Position numbers and translations under genes: made by a program
Notes under the pieces: generated by a model
The model's database searches: none
What the model was told of the DNA's origin: nothing
Seen by the model: the letters and a program-made list of their open reading frames with translations, nothing else
In this document: positions 1 through 12,162 of the stretch, piece after piece
How positions within the stretch are numbered: the stretch's first letter is position 1
Layout of the letters: each line of letters starts with the position of its first letter
Assembly: GCA_021432605.1 (NCBI GenBank)
Contig: MU271144.1
Span: forward strand, 2,228,606-2,292,605
Length of the DNA stretch: 64,000 bases
From: Coniochaeta sp. PMI_546
Lineage: Eukaryota; Ascomycota; Sordariomycetes; Coniochaetales; Coniochaetaceae
Direction of reading: 5' to 3'

Positions 1-314
1 GGTGTTTTTGCTTCTTTGCGTACAAGTCCTTCTGCGCGAAGGAAAACATTACGGCTGACATTTTGAACCCTCCTAGGCATGATACGGGAGGGGCCAGCTA
101 CCTTACTCATAATGAGAGGTAGTAGAGGTTGATGAGCCATATTGTACCGGCTCCTCTAGGTAATCTAACGATCGTCTACTTATCCATAGGAGAGCGGACG
201 GGATCCCGAGTTCTCAGACGTCTATGGTCGAACGTGATAGTTTCAAAGTCTTATTTACTTTATATACGCGCATCCCATGCTCGTCGCAGCGCCAGATACT
301 GCTCGTGGTAATGC
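1..314. other. gene-free left edge
   Basis: This is the left edge of the window. Short open frames are present but none resembles a protein family, and no RNA gene is seen. It probably holds the 3' flank of the aldolase gene. Confidence 0.4.
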
Positions 315-1133
315 TCACGCACTGTTAACATAAAGCTTGCAAGCCTCGACCTCTCTAACCCAAAGCTTCCACGGCCTCTGCGCCGACCACCGCGTCATCT
401 CAGTCGCAGCCGAAGCCTCCTCCGGCGATAAATAATGAACACCGTCCGAAGCATCTGCCCTCGAGACCTGCTCCCCACCAGAAAATAAGGCAGCCCTCGT
501 GATCAGAGCCGACGTCTGGATGGCAGCGTTCTTCTGCGTATACACCGCCCTGAGGACCACCTCCTCAATACTCTCCCCCACAGCCGTGAAGCCATGGCCC
601 CTCATCAGCGCAAGCGCAACCCCATCATCAAAGAGCACGGCCAGCCCCGCACCCAACCACTCGTTGCGCACCAGCATGTCCTTCACATCCCCTTCCCTCC
701 AGTACTCGCTGATCTCATACACCGGCGCGCCCTCGGCCCTCAGAAAGCCGGCCATATGGTAGCACGGTCGGAGCGGCACGCCCGAGATCCCGTACGGTAC
801 CACGGCCTCCGAGTGGCTGTGCACGGCCGCCTGGACGGAGGGGTGCCGCTTGTAGATCTCGGAGTGGATGTGCCGCTCCGCGTAGCCCTTCGTGGCGCCC
901 GGGTCCACGGGCTCGGCGTCGCTGACGTTGTACTCTATCAGGTCGTCCGGCGAGGATATCGTGCCGGGCGCGATCTCGCGCGACATAAAGAAGGTGGAGG
1001 GATTGGAGGGGTGCCGGAAGGAGAGGTGCCCGTAGGCGTCCAGGACGGCGTGGTAGTGCAGGATGTGGCTTCCGGTTATGAACTGCCGGAAGTAGGACTG
1101 CAGGACGACAGTCTGGGGATCTTCGGACATCAT
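315..1133 (-). CDS. class II aldolase/adducin-like protein
   Basis: Single-exon gene for 272 residues, matching the class II aldolase/adducin head fold (250-300 residues in fungi). Family members cleave or epimerise sugar phosphates with a divalent metal. Visible metal-site candidates are the HSHSE stretch near residue 103 and a later RGHG near residue 179, which fit the spaced histidines of the family. A possible acidic partner lies in the intervening region. No signal peptide or membrane segment is seen, so a cytosolic enzyme is likely. Two ATG codons lie in tandem at the start; the first is used. The substrate cannot be read from the sequence, and many fungal members are uncharacterised. 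The upstream neighbour on the same strand is an epimerase-like protein, which suggests but does not prove a shared small-molecule theme. Confidence 0.85.
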   Translation of the reverse strand: MMSEDPQTVVLQSYFRQFITGSHILHYHAVLDAYGHLSFRHPSNPSTFFMSREIAPGTISSPDDLIEYNVSDAEPVDPGATKGYAERHIHSEIYKRHPSVQAAVHSHSEAVVPYGISGVPLRPCYHMAGFLRAEGAPVYEISEYWREGDVKDMLVRNEWLGAGLAVLFDDGVALALMRGHGFTAVGESIEEVVLRAVYTQKNAAIQTSALITRAALFSGGEQVSRADASDGVHYLSPEEASAATEMTRWSAQRPWKLWVREVEACKLYVNSA

Positions 1134-1504
1134 GTTGTGCGTCGCACGAAACGGAGAAGTTGGGGTTGAGGTTGAAGGTTGGTGAGTTACTCGTACTTAC
1201 TTTTGTGTCCTTGTTGTCTCCGATACAAGGTTTGGAGCTGCGCCAAAAGCCGGCGCATCTCCGTGTCACGACAGCAAGCGGTAGCTTCCATCGATGCCGT
1301 CATCCGATTTCACCTACGTCCAGTCCTGCGTCTTTGCTCTGTCTATTATGGACAGTTTTGCATCGTACCTCCGCTGCTTCACAAGTGCGGAAGCATGGAA
1401 AAGGGAATATAAATTTGCTGAGTTTAGAAGTACTCATAATACTATCTTGAAACTTAATGTACTGTAGCTCCGTCTTCAGATCCAGTCGTTTTTAGTATCC
1501 CACG
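1134..1504. other. intergenic, aldolase promoter side
   Basis: About 370 bases separate the aldolase start from the 3' end of the next minus-strand gene. It should hold the aldolase promoter and the neighbour's polyadenylation region. No clear box was recognised. Confidence 0.4.
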
Positions 1505-2867
1505 TCACTTCAGATTCTCCAGGATTACTGCAACCTCATCGTCGGCAGCTTCCAGTATATGCTCCGGTGCGTATTGGGCCTTCCAGCCGAGCTTATGGCC
1601 GTGCTCCGCGGTCAAGGTGCAGCTGCAGTCAAGTTAGCAGTGAAGAATTCCGCCAGGACTGGCGCCTCGAAAATCCGGAAAACTTACTTCCCGCCAATTT
1701 GTACAGCGACTATTGCTGGGGGTACGCCCAAGGCAGCACCCATCTTCTCAAGAGTCTCTACGTCTGCGCGCACCACTGAGGCATCGGCGACGACCTTTCG
1801 CTTGGCTAAACCCTCAGCCATGGCGCTGTAAAGGTCGTCCCATGCGACGCTGCCAGACGCAGCAAGATAAAACCCGCTTTTCCCGTGGTCTGGATTCTCG
1901 CTAGCTACGATCTTACGCAGAAGCTCAAGGTAGAGGTTCGTGTTGTCGATCACATGGCAGACGGGCCACGTCTGACGGGGTCAGCGATTACTTGTTGAAC
2001 CCAAGAATACGATCAGCCTGAGTACTTACTGGCTTCCCATCGTCAACTTTGTAGACTTTCCCGACGGCCTTGGCTGCTTTAACGATAGCAACCGTCTGGA
2101 TCGAAATTTTATTGCCGAAGCCCTCCCCCTTTCCGTCTATTCAAGTATCAATCAGTACGGGCGATGGCTTTTTGTGGAAAAGAGCGCCCGACAGAGACGT
2201 ACAAACTATGCAAGGCACAAAGATATAGCTTCGAACTCCGAGCTTCTCGGCCTCTTCGATCACAATGCAGTTCGTTGCCACGGCCTGTAGAAGCATGTCA
2301 GATTAGATCGGCTTCCAATGCGGATGTGACGGATAGACCCAAACGTTGCTTAACCTTTTGGAAGAACTCATTGGTAGGATGTTGGGCCTTCTGAATATCG
2401 TAGAGATCCGGCTCCGTATCCAGGAGTGGTCTGTCCGTCGGCGCGCCGGCATGGCTCGAGAAGATCTTGGCACCAGTTGTCTGCTCTCAATCAGCACGAC
2501 TCCATTCAAGGGTCTACAAGAGGAGTGCTTGACCGACATGTAGAAAATGCACGTCTTGTCCCGTCTGCTGCCTGACTTCGGCTAAGGCCTTGATGAAGTT
2601 GACCTGCACCTCATGGTTCACGGGATCGGTGAGGAAGTACACCACCGTGATTTTATTCCCGACAACGGCGTCTCTGAGAGCAGCGGCGTCGCTGAAGTCA
2701 AATGCGAGAGGCTTGAACCCGTAAGCTCTCACACCCTCGGCCTGCACCTCGCTCCGAACGGAGGCGTAGACGTTTTCCGGAGAAAGCAGGTTGGCGGCTG
2801 GGAGTCGATTGAGGAGGGTGCCGCCCAGATAGCCCGACCCACCTGTGATGAGAACCTTATGCGACAT
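1505..2867 (-). CDS. NAD(P)-dependent epimerase/dehydratase-like extended SDR
   Basis: Six-exon gene (2538-2867, 2480-2355, 2284-2203, 2136-2030, 1971-1688, 1622-1505) giving 348 residues. The N-terminus has a Rossmann dinucleotide motif, GGSGYLG, at residues 8-14. The middle matches atypical extended SDRs (NmrA, epimerase and 3-beta-HSD-like): YDIQKAQHP, then VPCIVYGKGEGFGN, which in this family shapes the active site and substrate pocket. The C-terminal part (HVIDNTNLY, AEGLAKR, GWKAQYAP) is the usual substrate-binding region. The canonical YxxxK is not obvious, so it may be an atypical oxidoreductase or a redox sensor rather than a classical epimerase. It is probably cytosolic. The exon chain is continuous in frame and each join restores family-like sequence, so the structure is fairly secure. 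The substrate is unknown. Confidence 0.8.
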
Positions 2868-5800
2868 GTTTCTTGTATATACTGATGAGTTTGTATGTAT
2901 ACAGGTAAGTGCTCTGTAAGTTTAGATGATGGCTTATGTAGCGGAGGAGAGTTGGACGCACACGTTGATTAATATTTTTGTCAGGAGACAATCTGGCACC
3001 CATTTGTCATCGGCGTTGACGGCGATGCGGGCGAATGCTCAAAAGCCGTTGTGGGACTGAATCCTGCTATCGCCTTGAAACATTATTAATGATATACCGC
3101 GCCTTACGAAATCCAAGGTTTGAACAGCAGCTGTTAACGGCCAAAGCAAGGCTGAGGCCATCATAGCTACTTCAAGAGCTGAGTGATACGAAGATTGAGC
3201 CGGTTGTTTCAACTGTCAAGCATTTCAAGATACCGTGCGATTTGCACACAACGCCGCTTGACGGATTCGACGTCATCAATGTAAAATGAAAGGGAGACGT
3301 CGCATTGGAGTGGGTTTTCCTCGATCCTTGACCCAGAAGTCCTTCCGCTCTCGAGGTCTTTTCTCGTCTCGAAAAGTGTGCAAACCCATAATTCATCGTC
3401 ACAAATGCACAGCCGCGTGCTGGTCGAATCAAGAAACTCGACGAAGACTCAAAAGATCAAAGGTGATGTCTTTCTTCTACTCATCCTCGAGTACATAGCA
3501 GGGGATTGCTACCGAGTGAATCCGCTCACGATGAATGAAGCCACGACCGCTGGTCGCTAACACCTAACATGTGCCAAATTCTGTCTGAAAGGGAACCATC
3601 GACCATACCAATACGGAGGGACTTGTGTTGCTACTTTGCTTGACAACCACAAATGACAAGCTGAAACTATGTCTAGAAGTACTCAGGCTTCTGCAGGCAG
3701 TGGTCTTGTCAATCATAAGATCAGACCAGGAGCAGGAGTGACAGCAAAGAAAAATCATCTTGAGGTAGATAGGTTTGGCACCTATCTTAACCTCATACAT
3801 GAAAGTGCCATGTTTTTACCCGTCGTCCTTTTCATGGTATGAGATACTTGTGTGAGTTATCGCTTCCTTACTGGAGAATGCCAAACTCGGGAGTCACGCT
3901 GACTGATTCTCCATCTCTTCGTCACTGCTTTCAGTTGACCTTTGCTAGGTCCGGGACTTTTGCTTCCGGAGATATATCGTGAGCTCTTGTTTCATTCTTG
4001 ATCCGGGTTACTAAATATTGTGTCTGATGGAGGACAACGGCTTATTCGCTACCACTGTGGTCTTAACTGTGCCAGGAGCGCAGTACTTGGTACATTGTGA
4101 GCGCTTGTAAGTACAACGCTCTGCGGCCGTAAACGAACAAAGCCTAACTTCTTCATATAGCTTAGCAGCCCCTATTCTTGAGCCGCATATCCGAATACCT
4201 TCTGTTTGGACAGCGTGATATCTCAAGTTCTGTCGTCAATCTAGAAGATAGGCATGTAATAGCACCTGAGGTGAGACTGAGTTGAATGATCCGAGCTCTC
4301 ATCGACCATACGGCATTTTCTTACCAGAATTTGGCTGAACCCGAAATCGTCTCCAATGCGCTTGAATCAAAATCATTCGGCTGTTTCGACAGCGGGCATC
4401 AGAGACTTGCAAAGTGGCGTCCCAGACCAGAGAACCCAGCACGAAGTATTCAGTCTGGAAGAGCTCGCCTAGATGAGACAGGAAGTACTAATTTATGGTT
4501 AGAGAAGTCAGCACCGTTGCTCTTCTGGCTCGTGATAATATCGGACTCCTGTCATGACCAAATTGATGTTGGATGGCGTCCCACACGTGATTGGTGTCAG
4601 GCTCAAACTCTTACTATACGCCCTTGGCCCCCCTTCAGGTCTTCCTCGAGGCCAATATAACAGAATGTATCAGTTCGTGCAGGCATTTGAAGCTCTTGGG
4701 GGGTCAGGAGGATTGAGAAAAAATTCGCAAGTCTATGGGCAGAAAACACACCTGCTCATGCCGCTGATCAAGTCTCTGACTTTATTTGGCAGTTACAAGT
4801 CCCCCCCTGCGAAGAAGCTTCAGCATGAGCTACTAACTGGAATAAAACAGTCATATGGCCCCTCTTTGTCACTACTCCATGACGAATGGCTTACCCACAA
4901 GACCTTCCTGGCACAATACAGAGGACTTTCAGTTGTGGCTCTTCACAGGACACCGTCACAAAGCACAGAGGGAGGAATGATAGGAAAGTGTGAGTGTAAG
5001 GGAAGCGACCCACACGGACTATGCAAACAGACTCAGTGTCTTCCCGAACTGGTTCCTAGGTAACAGCCTTGCAGGAGTAATCCGCGTCAGGGCGCGTACT
5101 CTCATCCCACAATGGTTTTGCCGCTTGGCACACCTGAACCGAGAATCGTAATCATCTCCCAAAGTGCTGAGTTCTCAGGAACTCTAGACCTAGAAAGACC
5201 AGCAGAGGCTGATCATTTCGGGGACACCGAGAACAGTAGTCGCGTCGAACCGCTCTCTCCAAACCTTGGGACCCCTGAGGTGATTACACCTTGGAAGATG
5301 GAACTTATCCATACTGGGACAATCTCATAATGCAGAGGGAAGCCACATAGTCCCCAAAAGTACTCGCTTGCTGCAGTCGGCTGCGCGCCGTATGTCTCAG
5401 ATATACGCCATGGGTGATGCACTCCACTTGTGGCTCCCTGATAGGAGCGAAAGGTGCGATAAAACCTAATCATGGGAAAAGGTGCGGCATATGCCGCCAA
5501 ATGAACCGCACAGCACTAACAGTCATGTACTAGTAGCAAGCGATCTGCTGCTTGAATGGCTTGTAGAGGCACCAGTGCCGAAGGGCCGGTAAGCCAATCC
5601 CGCTCTCGACTAGTGACCGAACATTCAAGCGCGGTTCTGGCCATGTGTTGACTATGAATGCAGGACGCCTGTCATGGCTCGGCAGACCCGACGAGACGGA
5701 GCGGTCTGACGAGCAGCTGAAAGAGCTGGACAGAAGACGACTGCGACAAGTTCGAGTCTGGCATGGTTGTACTATGTAGGTGCAAGGGATCTGGCGCTGA

Positions 5801-6616
5801 GGCTGACCGCCTGTATGTAGTCGAGTAAAGAGCAAGGGATCACGTCTTGTTGATAATCGCGCAGAGCCTGACAATAAGACAATAGGTTTCGTGGATGACT
5901 TACAAGGTCCTGGAGAGTTTATGGGAGCGTGGCCGAGATGCTTGGAGGGCTTGTACCAGGGTACATGCGGAACTCGGCATGGTATGACAGACCATGGAGC
6001 GTTACGGTGCTCAAAATGCGGCAAGCATTAGGTACCTCAGTACATGGGGAAGAATTCCTCCTGCATGCCTGGCCTGCTCTCGCAACCACTGATAACGTGC
6101 CTTGACCCGCAAATGCTCATCCGCGACCGATTTTCCGGGCTCTAGGTATATGGCGGCGTTCCATCTGCATTGGCCCTGGACTCTGACATTACTTGCGCTC
6201 ATGTGATGAACCTCTGGCACACACACAAATGCTCAGAGAATCGCACGGTTGTTTGATCGAGATTCTCACATATCGATTCTCGTGTGGATCCGGAAGAAGC
6301 TCCGGCGCCCAGTCACAAGACGGATGGCGCCAAAGTGGTTCGTGGCAGGCAGTGTTCTAGGCCTTCTAGCCCGTCTTACAAACGACCGGGATGGTGTCCG
6401 CCTGCAGGGACCGACCAATCCCCGCCCGCAGCCCATCCCCAGCCAACGGCCCGAGGTCTAGACCTTTGAGATCGACAGCCCATATCGCTTCATTACCACG
6501 CAACATGTAACCCCCGGTGTAATTACTTATTGACGCGAAACTGGTGTCATGGCCGTAGCTCCAGGTCCCCATCCGCCGCGCCTCGAGACAAATGTTCTTC
6601 ATGGCGCGCGCCTCTT
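2868..6616. other. 3.7 kb stretch without a recognisable gene
   Basis: Both strands hold only short open frames, the longest about 165-170 codons (near 4554-5063 plus and 5530-6024 minus). They have no recognisable domain, no fungal exon pattern joining them and unusual composition. No terminal repeats, transposase-like motifs or tRNA were seen. The last few hundred bases should contain the promoter of the Zn2Cys6 regulator, and the first few hundred that of the epimerase-like gene. Confidence 0.5.
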
Positions 6617-8965
6617 ATGTCTCATAAGGACGGCGATGACAGCGACGGTTCGAGGGCGCTTTCCGGCGGACCCAACGCGCTGCTCCATATGGACCGAGAG
6701 CGACTGGAACAGGACAAGTACCAGCAACAGGCCACGAAGCGTTACCAGACGCTGCTCCCGGCCGTGGAATCCTCGCCCATAACGAGATCTCTGTCGATCG
6801 ACACGAGCCGCAAGCTCCCGCCCAAGAGGAAGCTTGTCCTGGTCGCATGTTCGCGTTGTCGACAGAAGAAGGAGAAGGTACCGCAACCTCAGCACCGTGG
6901 CCGGCGCACATGACCTAACTCTGAGCAATGTAGTGTGACGGCGAGCGCCCTTCATGTGGCCGCTGTATCACCAAGTCCGCGGAATGCCAGTACGAGGTGG
7001 ACGACGCCAAAGTCAGTCGGACGTCGGCCCTGAAGCGTAAGTGCGACGCCTTCCAGGACGAGAACGAACGGCTTAGAGAGCTGTTTGGCCTCCTACGACA
7101 GAAGTCCAAGCGGGAAGCCCAGGACATCCTCTCGCGCATCCGCAGCTCCGAGGATCCGCTGGCGGTTTGGAGATCGATAAAAGACGCCGAGTTACTTCTC
7201 CCTTGGTCCCCCTCGGCGTCGGGCTTGGGCGCCATCGGGGACCCGAGGCTCGAAAAGATCGACGCAGAAGCATTCGCCGACAGTCATGTCAAGGTGAAAG
7301 CGAGGCCATGGACTGCGGTGGCCGGTGATGGGATTGTTTCGGATCTGGTTTCGTCCTTCTTCGCCTGGGACAACAGCTTTCGCTTCTCCTTTATTGACAG
7401 GGACTGCTTCTTGGAGGACATGGCACTTGGAGCTCCTGAAAAAGCTAGGTATTGCTCGTCGTTTCTCGTGAATGCCCTGTGTGCCTTTCGATGCGTGAGT
7501 GACCCTGGTCCATGCGTGTTCCCGTTTAATCGCCTGATCCTCGATATCTCCAGTATACTTCTGCTCGCGCAAAAGCATTTAGTGCCATCTCTGGCGAGGA
7601 CTTGACGATCCGATTCGCCACCGAGGCGAAGAGGCTACTGGCCCTGGAACGTGGAAGAAGCTCGCTCCCAACGGCGCAGGGGCTGATGTTGCTATTCATG
7701 ACCACTGTATTCGATGGTTCAGATCGAGTCGGCGTGATGTACCGACTTATGGGTTCCGAGATGCTGAAACAACTCAACCTGGAAGCCAAATTTGCCGCCA
7801 TCGAGAGCGATGCGCTGAAAAAAGATGAGAAGAGGCTCTTTTCCAAGGCTCTCTGGGGCCATTTTATATTTGAGAGGTATCTACTCCCAGCTTACCCACG
7901 TAACCCTGTTCAACTGGTCCCTTGCGTGACTCTCCTATATCGAACACTGTCTCACAATCTGCCTTAGCATGGTAGCCTATACCTATTTACAACCATCCTT
8001 AACAGGTCCGCCCAAGACGTCTCGAGCCTGGTTAGAGGCTGAACAAGACCAGCGGAATTTTGGCGTGGCACAGAAGACCGATTTGCTGGGGAAGAAATAC
8101 TCCCGTGAGGCAGGTTCGCCGCCGCCTTTTGTCTCTGGCGTCTTGGATGCCGCCTCGGAGGTAGCAAAGCTGTTATACGAGTCAATGAAGTACAATTCCA
8201 CTTACGGTATAATACCAGGGAGTGCTGAAGACCTCGCAGAGCGCCGAGTCTTGTATGCTAGGATGGTGGATTTCATGGAGTCACTGCCAACCAAACTGCG
8301 GTCCAGAAGCAACTTCACTCCCCAGACCTGCCTGTTAAGGTAAGCGGCACCTGAGAACACTTTGCAAGACCGACGACGGTGAGTCGGACTGACTTTGTTC
8401 GTATGATAGTGTACTTCATAACGAGGTCGCAATAAGCATCCTGCGCCCTCTGCGCCATGACACAATCTTCGACGGCCGGGGCGAGGTCGTTAGAGACATG
8501 TTCATACGACACTGCCAAAGCATGGTCGAACTCCTAGACCAGTACGTTCAAACCTGGCCACTGGTGGAGTATACCTATACGGTAGTGTGCTGTACCAACA
8601 GCGTCGCTCTGGCGCTCGTGCCGGTCTTGGACGACACCAGAACCCACGACATGTTTGCCCGAGCCTGCGGGATCATCGACGCCTCCGCGCGGGACTTTCC
8701 GATATCGACATATGTCCTGCAGGGCATCCGAGCGCTGGCTTGGGCGATGAAGGTCAACATACCGCCGGCTGCGGCACCCTACCTGGAAACCACGAGTGAG
8801 GCATTGGGAGAGCAGGAGCTGCGAGATCTTCCTGTCGCGCTGAGGATACCGTATCTTGACGCTGCTGGAAATGTGATGCTGGGTGATAAAAACGATGTGA
8901 CGGCTCAGGGAGCGGAGCTGGGGGTGCTCTTGTCAAGATGGAGCGCGATGTCTCTTAGCGACTGA
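6617..8965 (+). CDS. Zn(II)2Cys6 transcription factor with fungal middle homology region
   Basis: Five exons (6617-6877, 6934-7494, 7554-7876, 7968-8339, 8410-8965) give 690 residues. The Zn2Cys6 binuclear cluster begins near residue 78 and is split by the first intron: CSRCRQKKEK, then CDGERPSCGRC and a final Cys after ITKSAE. This fits CX2CX6C with the downstream three cysteines. A short basic/coiled linker (DENERLRELF) follows, then a fungal_TF_MHR-like helical region (about 200-560). Such proteins are nuclear and bind CGG-type sites as dimers. An in-frame upstream ATG-like start would add about 29 low-complexity residues; the ATG before SHKDGDD was chosen because the sequence upstream looks non-coding. 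Targets are unknown. The nearest plus-strand genes are a small membrane protein and an aldehyde dehydrogenase. Confidence 0.88.
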
Positions 8966-9395
8966 AAGGAACGGACGCATTTTGCCGACAGCATGGTGCT
9001 ATGGTGACGTGGTATTTGTTCCAAGCTCTGGCGAAGACGGGAGGGGGAGCATCATTGGCCTCGTGCTTGTGCTTGGAATTAGCAAACAAGATTCCAGATA
9101 ATTATACACATCCGAGACAAGTAGAGACCATGAAAAATATCCTAAAAGGGTAACTCGTAAATGAGTCGGAAACAAAGTGTGCTTGTGATTGGATTAAAGT
9201 TGTCCAGATGTTGGCGGTGACTAGGTTCGGATTGGCTAAGGTGGGCGGGCGCCCTCTGCAGCAGCGTATCGCATCCGCACTGAGGCGTCTTCGGTAACAA
9301 GACTCTAACATAAAACAGCGACCAGCCGTCTTCATATCTATCTCTTTCTCATCCACTTGAAATTCTCAAGTTGCGACACAGTGCAGGATTATCAC
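8966..9395. other. intergenic between regulator and membrane protein
   Basis: About 430 bases hold the regulator's 3' flank and the promoter of the membrane protein. No distinct motif was recognised. Confidence 0.4.
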
Positions 9396-9972
9396 ATGCG
9401 TGACGCCTACATTATGTCGCTGCTGTCGTTGATGGAAAATACTTTCCTCGAGTCGGCCGCTGTCGCCCTCGTCAGCGCTTACGCGACAGCTGTCTCCGTC
9501 AAATCGATCCCCAAACTACGAAAATACGAAGCCAAGGCGCAAAAGGCGGCTGAGTGGAGCAGAACGGCAGAGAAGCGACTCTGGGACACACGATATACCG
9601 TCGGCGCTGGGCTCATCTTCGTAAGCTATTCCTGACCCGTGGAAAAGTAGGCATCCTGTCAACCCTGACCCCTTCTAGGCCATCGTGTCTCTACTGAGCT
9701 CGTTGTGCTATGTCGCATTCGTCACTCGTCAGAGTGGACTTGTCCTGCTGGGATGGCCGACTCTCTTGGCATCTGGAGCGTTTTATGTGACTGGATACAT
9801 GCGCTCGTTTTGGGATTCGAAAGCCAAGATTCCACTCCTGGACGAGTATAACGAGGCCATATCGGATACACAGACTGTTATCGACTTGTTGAACTGGATA
9901 GGCGCTGGATGGACGGCGATCGCTGTCGTCAAGCTCGGGACAATGTTTTCTACCGAGGGGTCCCCTCGTTGA
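9396..9972 (+). CDS. small membrane protein of unknown function
   Basis: Two exons (9396-9620 and 9679-9972) encode 172 residues. The join at AGLIF/AIVSLL is in phase and lies inside a hydrophobic segment, which supports the intron. A weakly hydrophobic N-terminal helix is followed by a Lys/Glu/Ala-rich amphipathic stretch (KLRKYEAKAQKAAEW). Two hydrophobic segments come next (about 65-90 and 92-112), and a fourth lies near the C-terminus (LLNWIGAGWTAIAVVKLG). No family was recognised. A second ATG at 9414 could be the true start. The layout suggests an intracellular-membrane or plasma-membrane protein, but no role can be assigned. Confidence 0.65.
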
Positions 9973-10568
9973 TTAGTGCCTGCTTGCCCACGGGGTCTTA
10001 CCATCCTTCTAGGAAGGTCACAGCGGTCCAATCCGGAGAATCAGAAGCCTAGTCTGGATTACAAAACAATGGTCATGCACCATTGTTCGTACGAAGACTC
10101 TTATGGTTACCAGCTTCCACAAAGACGGGAGACAATTGGACGTGGTGCCTTTATCGCCGAACACCATCGGCCTCTCAAAACTAACTGCCGACAGCTTGTC
10201 GATGGATGCTAGGTTGGCCGAGACAGCCACCTCCACATGGCGAGCGGGGCGAAGAAGTTGGGGTAACCAGCGACCGTCGAGGCTCGATCCTCAGTGTCGC
10301 GGCTGTTTTTCCTGCATCATTTGCCGGCTGCTATTCTGGACTGCTTTCGTTAATCTCAAGCCGGCAACCAATATTCGCCTTTGTCGAGGGTTGGGGTATT
10401 TTTTGGGGGGGAATATATGAACCGAGGGCGACGCTCAATTTGAACCTTGAAGGTGAAAATCAACGTCAATTACACGGAGCTTTTGCCCCCAACTCCTACT
10501 TGGCCTGGAACAACGACTGTTTAATTCACAAATCGAAAAAAAAAAAAAAAAACCGAAAGAACAGCAAG
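9973..10568. other. intergenic, aldehyde dehydrogenase promoter
   Basis: Contains the promoter and 5' leader of the aldehyde dehydrogenase. A 17-base A run lies only 16 bases before the start codon. Short open frames here have no recognisable content. Confidence 0.45.
10536..10552 (+). repeat. poly(A) homopolymer run in 5' leader
   Basis: Seventeen consecutive A residues lie 16 bases upstream of the aldehyde dehydrogenase ATG. Such runs are length-unstable and can exclude nucleosomes or affect translation; an effect here is only inferred. Confidence 0.8.
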
Positions 10569-12162
10569 ATGAATCTCAAACTGGGCCAGGCTGAATTCCG
10601 CCCTCAGCTGCTCATCAACGGCAAGGTAGATAGTACTTGGTTTCTCGGTTCGCATGTCACCATTTGGTAGCTAACGTGGTAACACGCCAGCTCCAAGATG
10701 CATCAGATGGGAAGACGTTCCCGCTGTACAACCCGGCCACTCGCGAGAAAGTAGCAGATGGTAGGCACATAATGAGCTTATCTCTCGGAGACGGACCTTG
10801 ACGCTGATCCGCTGTGAAGTCCCCGAAGCATCTGCAGACGACGTCAATGCGGCAGTAGCAGCAGCGAAGGCTGCTCAACCCGCCTGGGCCAAGTCATCAC
10901 CCGACGAGAAGGCGAAGTGCTTCAAGAAGTTTGCCGCCCTCCTCCGCGAGCACAGCGACGAGCTCGCCCACCTGGAAGCAATCTCCATGGGCCGGCCAGT
11001 GAAAGGCTACTTCGACGCCTACGCAGCAGCGTCAGAGTTCGAGCATTATGCCGAGGCCTGGGCCACCATCCAGGGTCAGGCGAGCATCAACACACCTGGA
11101 TTCCTGACCATGACGCTGCGGCAGCCTTTCGGCGTCGTCGCCGCTATCATTCCCTGGAACGTGCCGATCCTGTTCCTTGGTCACAAGTGCGCGCCCTCGC
11201 TGATCACCGGCAACACTGTCGTCCTTAAATCGAGCGAGAAGGCGCCTCTCACGAGCGCAAAGGTCGCGGAGCTCGTCAACGAAGCTGGGTTCCCGCCGGG
11301 TGTGTTCAACATCCTTTCCGGCCACGGTATGCCCTCGGGTGCGATGCTGTCGTCGCACATGGACGTGCGCGCCCTCAGCTTCACGGGCTCATGCCGCACG
11401 GGTCGTCTCATTCAGGAGGCAGCTGCCAAATCCAATCTAAAGAAGGTTGTGCTTGAGCTTGGCGGCAAGTCGCCTTCAGTCATCTTCGAGGACGCGAATA
11501 TCGAAAAGGCTGTCAAGGACACGGCTCATAGCCTGCAGTGGAACAGCGGACAAGTCTGCATGGCCAACTCTCGGATCTACGTGCAGAAGAGCATCGCGCC
11601 CAAGTTTATCGAGGCTTTCAAGGCTCATTTCGCAAAAGTTAACCATGGAGATCCGACGAAGCAGGAGACGGATATGGGACCCCAGGCCGACGAGGTGCAG
11701 TACAAGAACGTTACATCCTACCTTGAAGAGGGCAAGAAGAGCGCCACACTAGCTCTAGGCGGCACCGGCAAGCTTGAGACCATGAACGGCTACTTCGTCG
11801 AGCCAACAGTCTTCCTCGACGTTCCCGAGGATGCCAAGATCCAAAAGGAGGAGATATTTGGTCCAGTGGCCAACATCAATACCTTCGAGACGGAGGCAGA
11901 GGCACTCAAGAAGGCCAACGACACCGAGTTCGGATTGTATGCGTCCGTGTACACCAAGAACATCGACCGTGCTATCCGGGTGGCCAAGGCGCTCGAGAGC
12001 GGCTACGTTGGCGTGAACTGCACGAGCCCGCAGACGGCGAGGGATCTGCCCTTTGGTGGGTACAAGGCTTCTGGCCAGGGGAGGGAGGGATACCTGCACA
12101 GCATGGACAACTTCCTCGAGACCAAGAGTGTCATTATCAGCATCGCTGAGGACGAGTTATGA
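10569..12162 (+). CDS. NAD(P)+-dependent aldehyde dehydrogenase
   Basis: Three exons (10569-10625, 10691-10760, 10820-12162) give 489 residues, the normal ALDH superfamily length. The enzyme oxidises aldehydes to acids. Visible signatures are the cofactor-side IIPWNVP, the general-base glutamate in LELGGKS, the catalytic Cys in NSGQVCMAN, EEIFGPV and the C-terminal PFGGYKASG. The two short 5' exons are supported by LLINGKLQDASDGKTFPLYNP, interrupted by one intron after LLINGK, which matches the usual ALDH N-terminus. No targeting peptide is obvious, so a cytosolic enzyme is likely. Fungal relatives act on acetaldehyde, betaine aldehyde, aromatic aldehydes and others, and the exact substrate is not clear. 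The first and second introns both fall within the first 45 codons, as is common in fungal ALDH genes. Confidence 0.93.

Noticed and set aside
594-1169. 191-codon plus-strand frame antisense to the aldolase
   Set aside because: It is the high-GC antisense shadow of a clear protein-coding gene.
4286-5063. Overlapping plus-strand open frames of 124 and 169 codons
   Set aside because: No domain, no signal peptide, no plausible splice partners and atypical composition compared with neighbouring genes.
5530-6024. Minus-strand open frame of 164 codons
   Set aside because: Rich in Ser, Arg, Pro and Cys, as in random frames, with no recognisable family or exon structure.
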